Positions 36,145 through 45,238 of a stretch of DNA of 64,000 nt are shown in pieces. Source of the stretch: Acinetobacter sp. Marseille-Q1618 (GTDB taxonomy: Bacteria; Pseudomonadota; Gammaproteobacteria; Pseudomonadales; Moraxellaceae); contig NZ_CADDWJ010000001.1 in the NCBI RefSeq assembly GCF_902809855.1, forward strand, positions 620,001 through 684,000, written 5' to 3'. How positions within the stretch are numbered: the stretch's first letter is position 1; each line of letters starts with the position of its first letter. Under the pieces are notes generated by a model. The model did no database searches. It was not told the origin of the DNA and saw only the letters and a program-made list of their open reading frames with translations. Position numbers and translations under genes: made by a program.

Positions 36145-38135
36145 GCAACATTCTCCGTTAACGCTTCAAACTCAACTAACTCATCGCCTGCTTTAACTTG
36201 ATCGCCTGCTTGGAAATAAGCTGCTGCAATGACACCATCATGTGGCGCGCGAATGGTATATTCGATCTTCATTGCTTCAAGTGTCAGTAAAATATCATCT
36301 TTTTTCACTTGGTCTTTAGCAGACACAAGGACTTTGGTAATCACACCTGGCATTGGTGCTTTTAAGTTCGCTTCATTCGCTGAGCTGTCTTCATTACTGG
36401 TTTTTGCCAAAATTTGTTCAAAAATATAATTTTGAGCATTGGAAAATACAGTCAGGGTTTGAGCATTGCGACTAAAAGCGACTTTTTGTTTTAAACCATT
36501 TAGGTCGATTTGTATGGTATTTTCATTCAATAATTGACCAGAGATTTGTAATTGTAAATCTTGATATTCAGCGATGAACTGATCACCCACGGCTCTAAAA
36601 TTCACTTGAATTTGCGTATCAGCAAGTTTGAGTTTAATCGGATACAGTCCAGTTTGGTTTAAACGCCAAGTCGATTGGTTTTGCCAAACAGGGTTATTGG
36701 CGGTTTGGTTTTGTTGAAAACGACTGAGTAACTCGGTAAATGCGGCAGTAATGATCAGATTGGTATCTGCAGTACGGATATTTTTAAATAAAAATTCATC
36801 TTCACGTTGAATGAGATTAGTATCTAATTCTGCATTTTTAAATGAATCACAACGAATAATTCGGTCTAAAAATGCAATGTTATTGCCCAAACCTTCGACA
36901 TGGAAATGTCCAAGCGCATGATGCATTTGTACCAAAGCTTCATCACGGTTTTTACCCCAGACGATCAGTTTTGAAATCATTGGGTCATAATAAGTGGTGA
37001 TTTCATCACCTTGTACGATGCCGCTATCGACACGAACATGCTCATTTTGTTCAGGATAATGTAGGTAGTGAATTTTACCAATTGCAGGCAAGTAGCCTTT
37101 TTCAGGTTCTTCTGCATAGATGCGTGCTTCAATCGCATGACCATTGATGCTAAGTTCATGTTGTAATTTTGGTAATGCTTCACCGCTTGCAACACGCAGT
37201 TGCCATTCTACTAAGTCTTGTCCTGTAATCATTTCAGTGACAGGATGTTCAACTTGTAAACGGGTATTCATTTCCATGAAATAGGCTGTACCATCTTGTT
37301 CTACAATGAACTCGACTGTTCCAGCACCTACATAATTCACTGCACTGGCTGCATCAATCGCAGCTTTGCGCATCGCCTCTAATTTTTCTTCATTAATTTT
37401 TGGCGCAGGTGCTTCTTCGAGTACTTTTTGGTGACGGCGTTGCACAGAGCAATCACGTTCAAATAGATGCACATAGTTGCCGTGTGAGTCACCAAAGACT
37501 TGTACTTCGACATGGCGAGGATTCACCACGTAGCGCTCTACCAAAACTTCATCATTACCAAAGCTTGATTTTGCTTCATTTTTACAGGAAGACAGTGCAT
37601 CTAAAAAGTCAGCTTCACGCTCGACTAAACGCATGCCTTTACCACCACCACCCGCGCTGGCTTTGATTAAAACAGGATAGCCAATACCATCGGCTTGTTG
37701 TTTTAAAAAAGCCGCATCCTGATTGCTGCCATGATAACCGGGTGTCAAAGGCACGCCCGCTTTTTCCATCAGTGCTTTTGAGGTTGCCTTAAGTCCCATT
37801 GCCAAGATCGCAGCGACAGGTGGACCGATAAACACGATATTATTTTTTTCACAAGCAAGGGCAAATTGGTCATTTTCAGACAAAAAACCATAACCTGGAT
37901 GAATCGCTTGTGCGCCTGTATCTAAAGCTGCTTGGATAATACGATCGACTTGTAAATAACTTTGTGAAGCAGGGGATTCACCGATATACACCGCTTCATC
38001 TGCTTGTTTGACATGTTGTGAATTTGCATCTGCATCTGAGTATACCGCAACCGTTGCAATGCCTAGTTTTTTCGCTGTACGAATCACACGACAAGCAATT
38101 TCGCCACGATTGGCAATTAAAATCTTTTCAAACAT
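36141..38135 (-). CDS. liuD: Methylcrotonyl-CoA carboxylase biotin subunit
   Basis: Biotin carboxylase plus carboxyl carrier subunit. Residues 1-450 are the biotin carboxylase (GYGFLSEN, the glycine-rich KASAGGGGKGMR ATP loop, EMNTRLQVEHPVTE). The C-terminal 70 residues are the biotinyl domain with the carrier Lys in LEAMKIEYTIRAP. At 664 residues it fits LiuD/MCCA rather than propionyl-CoA carboxylase, as the neighbours confirm. It needs biotin, made with bioB at 16-17 kb. Confidence 0.95.
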   Translation of the reverse strand: MFEKILIANRGEIACRVIRTAKKLGIATVAVYSDADANSQHVKQADEAVYIGESPASQSYLQVDRIIQAALDTGAQAIHPGYGFLSENDQFALACEKNNIVFIGPPVAAILAMGLKATSKALMEKAGVPLTPGYHGSNQDAAFLKQQADGIGYPVLIKASAGGGGKGMRLVEREADFLDALSSCKNEAKSSFGNDEVLVERYVVNPRHVEVQVFGDSHGNYVHLFERDCSVQRRHQKVLEEAPAPKINEEKLEAMRKAAIDAASAVNYVGAGTVEFIVEQDGTAYFMEMNTRLQVEHPVTEMITGQDLVEWQLRVASGEALPKLQHELSINGHAIEARIYAEEPEKGYLPAIGKIHYLHYPEQNEHVRVDSGIVQGDEITTYYDPMISKLIVWGKNRDEALVQMHHALGHFHVEGLGNNIAFLDRIIRCDSFKNAELDTNLIQREDEFLFKNIRTADTNLIITAAFTELLSRFQQNQTANNPVWQNQSTWRLNQTGLYPIKLKLADTQIQVNFRAVGDQFIAEYQDLQLQISGQLLNENTIQIDLNGLKQKVAFSRNAQTLTVFSNAQNYIFEQILAKTSNEDSSANEANLKAPMPGVITKVLVSAKDQVKKDDILLTLEAMKIEYTIRAPHDGVIAAAYFQAGDQVKAGDELVEFEALTENVA

Positions 38136-38145
38136 GGTGTTATCC

Positions 38146-38943
38146 TTATTCTGATGTGTTTGTAATCCATTCAGGGCTTTGTTTGTTTAAAAACGCCTGT
38201 AATCCATTTTTTGCTTCAGCACCTTGGCGCACATGTGCGATATGCTGAGCTGTTTGAATGAGTAAATCTTCGGTCAAGCTTTCTTGACTGACCATTTGAA
38301 TCAGTTGCTTTGAAGCATGCTGTGCTTGAGGCCCACCCAAGAGTAAAGTATCAATCATTTCTTGAATTTTACTGTCAAGTTGTTCAGGTGTTGTGACTTC
38401 ATGCACTAAACCGATGGTTTTAGCTTGTTCCGCAGAAATACGTTCAGCAGTCAGGAAATAACGTGAAGCTTGACGAGCACCAATCGCACGAATCACATAA
38501 GGACTGATGGTGGATGGCGCTAAACCTAAACGCACTTCTGAGGTCGCAAATTTTGCATCGCTACTTGCCACACAAATATCACACGCAGAAGCTAAGCCCA
38601 TACCGCCACCAAATGCCACACCTTGTACACGTGCAATGGTCGGCTGTTTTAAAGTGGCTAAACTTTGTAGCATTTTTGCCAATTTTAAAGCATCAGCTTC
38701 ATTGTCTGCCTGTGAGGCTTCACCTGCTTGTTTCATCCAATTCAGGTCAGCACCTGCGGAAAAACTTTTGCCACGACCTGCCAAAACCACTACACGAATG
38801 TCATCACGCGTATTTAAATGCTGAAAGCATTGATCAAGTTCTTCAATGACTTGGGTATTAAAGGCATTATGCAGTTCAGCACGATTAATCCATACTGTTG
38901 CGACTTGCTGCTGTTGTTCGAGTTGTAAATATTGAAAATCCAT
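38146..38943 (-). CDS. liuC: Methylglutaconyl-CoA hydratase, enoyl-CoA hydratase family
   Basis: Hydrates 3-methylglutaconyl-CoA to HMG-CoA. Crotonase-fold blocks are GRGKSFSAGADLNWM (oxyanion hole) and GVAFGGGMGLASACDIC. The ATG at 38943 has AGAGGTG upstream, giving 265 residues and a 10-base gap to liuB; an open upstream extension would overlap the end of liuB. The leucine-specific role comes from the operon. Confidence 0.92.
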   Translation of the reverse strand: MDFQYLQLEQQQQVATVWINRAELHNAFNTQVIEELDQCFQHLNTRDDIRVVVLAGRGKSFSAGADLNWMKQAGEASQADNEADALKLAKMLQSLATLKQPTIARVQGVAFGGGMGLASACDICVASSDAKFATSEVRLGLAPSTISPYVIRAIGARQASRYFLTAERISAEQAKTIGLVHEVTTPEQLDSKIQEMIDTLLLGGPQAQHASKQLIQMVSQESLTEDLLIQTAQHIAHVRQGAEAKNGLQAFLNKQSPEWITNTSE

Positions 38944-38953
38944 GTTGCACCTC

Positions 38954-40555
38954 TTACATGCGGAACACGCCAAACTTGGTTGGTAAAATTGGTGCATTCA
39001 GCGCAGCCGCCAAACTTAAACCTAAAACATGACGAGATTGCGCAGGGTCAACCACACCGTCATCCCATAAACGTGCTGATGCATAATACGGATGCCCTTG
39101 ATGTTCATATTGGTCACGAATCGGTTGTTTAAATTGATCTTCTTGTTCAGCACTCCAGCTTTCACCTTTGGCTTCGATTTGGTCACGTTTTAAGGTAGAG
39201 AGTACGCTTGCAGCTTGTTCACCACCCATGACTGAAATACGCGAGTTTGGCCAAGTCCATAGGAAACGAGGCGAGTAGGCACGACCACACATACCATAGT
39301 TACCCGCACCAAATGAACCACCGATCACCATGGTAATTTTTGGAACATTTGCAGTTGCAACTGCCATCACTAGTTTTGCACCATGTTTGGCAATGCCTTC
39401 ATTTTCATAGTGACGACCGACCATAAAACCTGTGATATTTTGCAGGAATAGCAAAGGAATATTGCGCTGGGTACATAGCTCAATAAAGTGTGCACCTTTT
39501 TGTGCCGACTCTGAAAATAAAATCCCGTTATTGGCAATGATGCCGACTTTGATGCCATAGATCGAAGCAAAGCCAGTGATTAAAGTTGTACCAAAACGCG
39601 CTTTAAATTCGTCTAAACGTGAACCATCCACAATACGAGCGATGACTTCACGAATATCAAAAGGTTTACGTGTATCGGTTGGTATGATGCCGTAGAGTTC
39701 TTCCGCTGCATAAAGTGGTTCTTCGATTTCAACATTATTTTGATTTGGCGTTTTATTTAAATTTTTAACAATATTTCGAGCAATTAAGATTGCGTGTTCA
39801 TCATTTTCAGCCAAATGATCGGCAACACCTGAAAGACGTGTATGGACATCACCGCCACCGAGGTCTTCTGAAGTCACGACTTCACCAGTCGCAGCTTTCA
39901 CCAGTGGTGGACCACCCAAGAAAATTGTACCTTGGTTACGGACAATAATGGTTTCATCTGACATGGCAGGGACATAAGCACCACCTGCGGTACAACTCCC
40001 CATCACAATGGCAATTTGAGCGATGCCCATACTCGACATACGTGCTTGATTGTAGAAGATACGTCCAAAGTGGTCGCGGTCAGGGAAAACCTCATCTTGC
40101 ATCGGTAAGAACGCACCACCTGAGTCCACCATATAAATACACGGTAAATGATTTTGTTCAGCGATTTCTTGCGCACGTAAATGCTTTTTCACTGTGAGTG
40201 GATAATACGTTCCACCTTTGACCGTTGCATCATTTGCCACGATCATGCAGCTTACGCCTTGCACTTGACCGATGCCTGCCACCACACCCGCAGCAGGAAC
40301 GTCATCTGCATAAACATTAAAACCTGCAATTTGACCGATTTCTAAGAATGCAGTCCCTGCATCAATCAATTGGTCAATACGATCACGTGCGAGGAGTTTG
40401 CCACGCGCAATGTGTTTTTCACGGGCTTTTTCACCGCCACCCAAAGCAATGGTTGCGACTTTTTGTTTAAGATCATCGACCAATTTTTGCATAGCTGCTT
40501 GATTGGCTTTAAAATCTTCGCTTCGAATATTAATTTTGCTTTGTATTTGGTTCAT
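38954..40555 (-). CDS. liuB: Methylcrotonyl-CoA carboxylase carboxyltransferase subunit
   Basis: Transfers carboxyl from biotin to 3-methylcrotonyl-CoA. The 533-residue protein has the carboxyltransferase N and C halves, with [35 protein letters not shown] and [15 protein letters not shown] 40555 is preferred because AAGGA lies eight bases upstream; ATG 40564 overlaps that site. It pairs with liuD. Confidence 0.95.
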   Translation of the reverse strand: MNQIQSKINIRSEDFKANQAAMQKLVDDLKQKVATIALGGGEKAREKHIARGKLLARDRIDQLIDAGTAFLEIGQIAGFNVYADDVPAAGVVAGIGQVQGVSCMIVANDATVKGGTYYPLTVKKHLRAQEIAEQNHLPCIYMVDSGGAFLPMQDEVFPDRDHFGRIFYNQARMSSMGIAQIAIVMGSCTAGGAYVPAMSDETIIVRNQGTIFLGGPPLVKAATGEVVTSEDLGGGDVHTRLSGVADHLAENDEHAILIARNIVKNLNKTPNQNNVEIEEPLYAAEELYGIIPTDTRKPFDIREVIARIVDGSRLDEFKARFGTTLITGFASIYGIKVGIIANNGILFSESAQKGAHFIELCTQRNIPLLFLQNITGFMVGRHYENEGIAKHGAKLVMAVATANVPKITMVIGGSFGAGNYGMCGRAYSPRFLWTWPNSRISVMGGEQAASVLSTLKRDQIEAKGESWSAEQEDQFKQPIRDQYEHQGHPYYASARLWDDGVVDPAQSRHVLGLSLAAALNAPILPTKFGVFRM

Positions 40556-40664
40556 CTGGAACATCCTTGTCTTTTTTATATTCGATTATGGATTCAGCAG
40601 AGCTGTTGTTTAAATGATCTTGACATGGATTTACATCTCAAGATCATTATGAAAATAACTTTAA

Positions 40665-41837
40665 TTATTTGGTTTCGTTAAATAATTCACGACCAATCAA
40701 CATACGGCGAATTTCTGATGTGCCTGCACCGATTTCATACAGTTTTGCATCACGCCATAGACGACCTGTGTCGTATTCATTGATATAACCATTACCGCCT
40801 AAAGTTTGGATTGCTTCACCTGCCATCCAAGTGGCTTTTTCAGCAGAATATAAAATTGCACTGGCTGCATCTTTGCGTAAACCACGATCATGATCCGCTT
40901 TGTCACAAGCCGCACCTACCGCATAAACCAACGCTTTAGAGGCTAACCATGTTGAATACATATCAGCAATTTTGCCTTGCATCAGTTGGAACTCACCCAA
41001 TGCCTGACCAAATTGTTTACGGTCATGAATGTAGGGAATCACCACATCTAAACAGGCATCCATGATGCCAAGCGGCCCACCACTAAGCACGGCACGTTCA
41101 TAATCCAAGCCACTCATCAGAACTTTGGTTCCGTTGCCCACACCACCTAAGACATTTTCTTTTGGGACTTTGACATTATCAAAGAACAATGGATAGGTGT
41201 TCGAGCCACGCATACCAAGTTTGTCGAGATGCGTGCCATGACTAAAACCTTCCATATTTTTTTCAACAAGGAATGCAGTCATGCCTTTTGCACCTGCGGC
41301 AAGATCAGTTTTAGCGTAAACCACCAAAACATCAGCATCACCACCGTTGGTAATCCACATTTTTGAGCCATTTAACACAAAATGATCGCCTGCATCTTCA
41401 GCTTTAAGCTTCATACTGACGACATCTGAGCCTGCATTCGGTTCAGACATTGCCAGTGCACCAACATATTCACCAGATATTAATTTAGGCAAATAGCGTT
41501 GTTTTTGATCTTCATTCCCATTTCGGTTAATTTGGTTCACACATAGGTTAGAATGAGCTCCATAAGATAGACCAATGGATGCGGAGGCACGGGAAATTTC
41601 TTGCATGACCAAAATATGTGCAAGATAACCTAAGTTTGTACCACCATACTCTTCACTGACAGTTAGACCAAGTAAGCCCATATCACCAAATTTTTTCCAT
41701 AAGTGATGGGGAAATAAATTATCTTGATCAACTTGTTTTGCAAGTGGTGCAACTTCCTTTGCACAAAATGCTGCGACTGAATCACGGAGCGCGATTAATG
41801 TTTCATCTAGTCCGAAATCAATACTTTGTAGGTTCAT
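40665..41837 (-). CDS. liuA: Isovaleryl-CoA dehydrogenase
   Basis: FAD-dependent oxidation of isovaleryl-CoA to 3-methylcrotonyl-CoA, the first committed step of the operon. Acyl-CoA dehydrogenase blocks: [28 protein letters not shown], the catalytic-type Glu in [12 protein letters not shown], and [20 protein letters not shown]. The start [14 protein letters not shown] at 41837 gives the usual 390 residues; a 35-codon open extension upstream is not supported. Confidence 0.95.
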   Translation of the reverse strand: MNLQSIDFGLDETLIALRDSVAAFCAKEVAPLAKQVDQDNLFPHHLWKKFGDMGLLGLTVSEEYGGTNLGYLAHILVMQEISRASASIGLSYGAHSNLCVNQINRNGNEDQKQRYLPKLISGEYVGALAMSEPNAGSDVVSMKLKAEDAGDHFVLNGSKMWITNGGDADVLVVYAKTDLAAGAKGMTAFLVEKNMEGFSHGTHLDKLGMRGSNTYPLFFDNVKVPKENVLGGVGNGTKVLMSGLDYERAVLSGGPLGIMDACLDVVIPYIHDRKQFGQALGEFQLMQGKIADMYSTWLASKALVYAVGAACDKADHDRGLRKDAASAILYSAEKATWMAGEAIQTLGGNGYINEYDTGRLWRDAKLYEIGAGTSEIRRMLIGRELFNETK

Positions 41838-41915
41838 CGTCCTGTCATCCTGAGGGTTATAGTTGTTGTTCCAAAAACACACTTTTTGTTGTTCCTGAAA
41901 ATACAATACATGTTT

Positions 41916-41945
41916 TTTTTGAAAAAGTGAATATAAATTCAAAAA
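41916..41945. promoter_or_regulatory. Inverted repeat in the liuA-tetR gap
   Basis: TTTTTGAA at 41916-41923 and TTCAAAAA at 41938-41945, an 8-bp dyad with a 14-base spacer between divergent genes. Possible TetR operator; AT-rich, so chance occurrence cannot be excluded. Confidence 0.4.
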
Positions 41946-41985
41946 TTGATTTACAATTCATTTTAATTGGTTGAGAATATAAAAT

Positions 41986-42624
41986 ATGAGCTATAAACGA
42001 TCATCTTTAATGCAAGAGCGAATGGCACAAAATCGCAAAACGATTTTGCAGTCCGCACGGGAGCTGATTGCACAAGGAGGATTTAAAGACGCACAGATAC
42101 AAGCGATTGCTGATCGTGCAGGGGTATCAAGTGGCTTGGTCTATCGTTACTTTGCCAATAAAAGCCAAGTGCTGATAGAGGTATTAGACGATGCCATCCA
42201 TGTCGAAGTTGATATTCTGAATCATATTGCAGCAAGTGAGTTAACTGCGACTGAAAAGTTACATAAAGCAGTTACCACGTTTGTAAGACGTGCGATGAAT
42301 AGTCCTCAGCTTGCGTATTCACTGATGTTTGAACCCGTTGATCCTGAATTAGAGCATGGACGTTTCCGTAGTAAACAATTGATCAAACAGACCATGAAGG
42401 AAATATTGGCACAAGGCAAAACTTCGGGTGAATTTGGTTTTGAAGATTTAAATACCGCTGCATTGTGTGTGGTTGGCGCAATGACTTTTGTGGTAATTGA
42501 ACCTTTAAATCCCTCTCGAAATGTCATGTTTGATCAATCGTATAAGGATTATTTTGTGAAACAGATTGCCGATTTTTGTGTAAATGCTGTAGAAATAAAG
42601 GAGTCATCACATTTAACCAAGTAA
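41986..42624 (+). CDS. TetR-family regulator, probable regulator of the leucine operon
   Basis: 212 residues. The N-terminal TetR helix-turn-helix is clear (FKDAQIQAIADRAGVSSGLV, then YRYFANKSQ). It is divergent from liuA and followed by an acyl-CoA synthetase. TetR-type regulators (LiuQ group) control leucine degradation in some proteobacteria, so a role as repressor responding to an acyl-CoA intermediate is plausible. Not proven by sequence. Confidence 0.88.
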   Translation: MSYKRSSLMQERMAQNRKTILQSARELIAQGGFKDAQIQAIADRAGVSSGLVYRYFANKSQVLIEVLDDAIHVEVDILNHIAASELTATEKLHKAVTTFVRRAMNSPQLAYSLMFEPVDPELEHGRFRSKQLIKQTMKEILAQGKTSGEFGFEDLNTAALCVVGAMTFVVIEPLNPSRNVMFDQSYKDYFVKQIADFCVNAVEIKESSHLTK

Positions 42625-42725
42625 AGGAATACACAAAAAATCTGTTTCGACAAGTGATCACGGAAAAACAATTAAATTACAGATTAAAAAGAGCAAAATC
42701 ACAAAGAATCAAGGAGTATGATTCA

Positions 42726-44414
42726 ATGTCGCAAGTACGGTTAAGTTACGCATATGGAACAAGTCAAGCCCCATTGGTGGGAATGACCATTGGTGAAAAA
42801 TTTGATGAAGCTTGTCAAATGTATGCTGATCAGGATGCGGTGGTCAGTCTTCATCAAAATGTAAGACTCAGCTATAAAGCATTACAACAACAGGTGAATG
42901 CCTTTGCTTGTAGTTTATTGCGCTTAGGTTTGCAAAAAGGCGACCGTTTGGCTATTTGGTCACCGAACTGTGTAGAATGGACAATTACCCAGTTTGCAGC
43001 CTTTAAAGCAGGGATTATTTTAGTTAATTTAAATCCTGCCTATAAAAAAAATGAGTTGGAATATGTTTTAAATAAAGTGTCATGCAAAGGATTGGTGATC
43101 GCTTCGGTATTTAAGACCTCGGATTATCAACAAATTTTAATGCAAATCGCCCCTGAGCTTACAGATGCGACAGATAAAATATTAAATGCGGAAAAATTAC
43201 CCCATTTAAAATATGTGATAAAAATTGATGAACAACAACATCAAGGCATTCATCGTTTTTCTGATTTACTCAATGAACCAAGTGCCGAAGAACTTGCACA
43301 GCTTGCAAGCATTGCGCAAGACCTACAATTTGATGAAACCATCAATATTCAATTTACCTCAGGGACAACGGGTAATCCCAAAGGTACTATGCTGACCCAC
43401 AATAATATTTTAAATAATGGTTATTTTGTGGGAGAGGGTATTCATTTAACCCCGAAAGATCGCGTCTGTATTTCTGTGCCACTGTTTCATTGTTTTGGAA
43501 TGGTGATGGGCAATCTTGCTTGTATCACGCATGGTTCAACCATGGTTTATCCTGCTGCGGTGTTTAATCCTTTGGAGAGTTTAAAAGCCATTGAACAAGA
43601 AAAATGTACAGCAGCTTATGGTGTGCCAACCATGTTTATTGCCATGCTGGAACAAGAAACTTTTGATCAGTTTGACCTCAGCAGTCTTCGTACAGGCATT
43701 ATGGCAGGTAGTCCATGTCCACGAGAAATTATGCAACGTGTAATTGAGCGTATGCATATGAGTGAAATTACCATTTGTTATGGCATGACCGAAACTGCGC
43801 CTGTCAGTGTGCAAACTTCAACGACTGATCCAATTGAATGTCGAGTTGGAACAGTAGGACGTGTTCAACCTCATTTAGAAATTAAAATTATTGATGAGCA
43901 AGGTAAAGTTGTACCACGTGGCAAACTTGGCGAACTCTGTGTACGTGGTTATTCTGTGATGCTCGGCTATTGGGAAGATGAAGAAAAAACCAAAGAAGTG
44001 ATTGATGTTGCAAAATGGATGCATACAGGTGATATTGCTGAAATGGACGATGAGGGCTTTGTCAAAATCAAAGGACGTATCAAGGATGTAGTGATTCGTG
44101 GTGGTGAAAATCTATTCCCGAAAGAGATTGAAGACTTTTTATATACCCATCCTGATGTTTCAGATGTGCAAGTGATTGGCTTACCTGACCCGCGTTATGG
44201 TGAAGAACTTTGTGCATGTATTATTTTACATGAACATCATGAGGTGACTGAGGAATGTATTCGTCAATTCTGCAAAGAGCATATTTCACATAATAAAGTA
44301 CCGAAATATGTCCGTTTCTTTAAAGAGTTTCCGATGACTGCTTCAGGTAAGGCACAAAAGTTTAAGTTGCAAGAATTTATGCGGAATGAATTGAATTTGC
44401 AAGAAATTGCATAA
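42726..44414 (+). CDS. Acyl-CoA synthetase, AMP-binding family
   Basis: Adenylate-forming enzyme of 562 residues. The P-loop-like TSGTTGNPKGTMLTHNN, the CYGMTETAP motif and the C-terminal GRIKDVIRGGENLFPKEIE / MTASGKAQK lysine segment are all present. It would activate a fatty or branched acid (for example isovalerate) to its CoA ester, feeding liuA; the substrate is inferred. AAGGAG lies nine bases before ATG 42726. The frame is open 50 codons further up, but this would overlap the tetR gene. Confidence 0.9.
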   Translation: MSQVRLSYAYGTSQAPLVGMTIGEKFDEACQMYADQDAVVSLHQNVRLSYKALQQQVNAFACSLLRLGLQKGDRLAIWSPNCVEWTITQFAAFKAGIILVNLNPAYKKNELEYVLNKVSCKGLVIASVFKTSDYQQILMQIAPELTDATDKILNAEKLPHLKYVIKIDEQQHQGIHRFSDLLNEPSAEELAQLASIAQDLQFDETINIQFTSGTTGNPKGTMLTHNNILNNGYFVGEGIHLTPKDRVCISVPLFHCFGMVMGNLACITHGSTMVYPAAVFNPLESLKAIEQEKCTAAYGVPTMFIAMLEQETFDQFDLSSLRTGIMAGSPCPREIMQRVIERMHMSEITICYGMTETAPVSVQTSTTDPIECRVGTVGRVQPHLEIKIIDEQGKVVPRGKLGELCVRGYSVMLGYWEDEEKTKEVIDVAKWMHTGDIAEMDDEGFVKIKGRIKDVVIRGGENLFPKEIEDFLYTHPDVSDVQVIGLPDPRYGEELCACIILHEHHEVTEECIRQFCKEHISHNKVPKYVRFFKEFPMTASGKAQKFKLQEFMRNELNLQEIA

Positions 44415-44431
44415 TTCAGCTATAAGCATCA

Positions 44432-44462
44432 AGCCGCCCTTTTTTTAAAAAGGAGGGCGGCT
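44432..44462 (+). terminator. Terminator after the acyl-CoA synthetase
   Basis: AGCCGCCCT / AGGGCGGCT 9-bp GC-rich stem with an inner CCTTTTTTTAAAAAGG-like extension. No long T-run follows, but the stem is very strong. Confidence 0.7.
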
Positions 44463-44514
44463 GAGAGTTTTATAATTTTTAATTGTATTCAAGAAATCAG
44501 AAAAGAGTGATGTA

Positions 44515-45189
44515 ATGGCCAAAGATTTTAATCATCCAAAAGTCGTGGAAAGTTATGATGAACACATCCGAAAACTGATTCCTGGTTATGAGTTGATTCA
44601 TTTACAAGTCAATGCCTTACTTAAAACTTATGCACCACAACATGCAAATATTTTGGTAGTGGGTTGTGGTACAGGACATGAGTTACGTTATCTTGCTAAA
44701 CAGTTTCCACAATGGACATTTACAGCGATTGATCCAGCACCGAATATGCTTGAAAAAGCCAAAGCATTATTAGCGGCTGAAAATTTAGATCAAAATATTA
44801 GATTTATACAAATGGATACATCAGGTTTAAAAGATTTAAAGCAAAAATTTGATGTTGCGCTGTCGATTTTAGTTTCGCATTTCATTCCTGAAGCTGCGAA
44901 GACAGCGTATTTTCAAGAGATTTATCACGCTTTAAACGAAAATGGATTTTGCTTGAGTTATGATCTGACCCAAATTCAAAATCAACAACAATTAAAAGCG
45001 TTGCAACATTTAGCAGAACTCACAGGTTTAGCAGAAAAGCAAAGTCAGGCAATGGTTGAGCGTTTAGAGGATGATTTTTTCTTAATTTCGAATCAAGCTT
45101 TACAGAATTTATTGATCAATGTCGGTTTTCGTACAGTAGAAAACTTTGCCCAAGTCTTGAATTATTATGGTATTTTCGCTGTGAAATAA
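44515..45189 (+). CDS. Class I SAM-dependent methyltransferase
   Basis: 224 residues with the Rossmann motif I ILVVGCGTGHELRYLA and the following acidic AIDPAPNMLEKA. Substrate unknown. It stands alone between two terminators. Confidence 0.85.
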   Translation: MAKDFNHPKVVESYDEHIRKLIPGYELIHLQVNALLKTYAPQHANILVVGCGTGHELRYLAKQFPQWTFTAIDPAPNMLEKAKALLAAENLDQNIRFIQMDTSGLKDLKQKFDVALSILVSHFIPEAAKTAYFQEIYHALNENGFCLSYDLTQIQNQQQLKALQHLAELTGLAEKQSQAMVERLEDDFFLISNQALQNLLINVGFRTVENFAQVLNYYGIFAVK

Positions 45190-45190
45190 A

Positions 45191-45213
45191 AAACCGAAGA
45201 TAGACTTCGGTTT
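45191..45213. terminator. Bidirectional terminator between methyltransferase and plsB
   Basis: AAACCGAAG / CTTCGGTTT, 9-bp perfect stem with a 5-base loop, flanked by A- and T-runs, between two convergent genes. Confidence 0.8.
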
Positions 45214-45238
45214 CATGGTCTCCGTTTATGGTTTTAGT

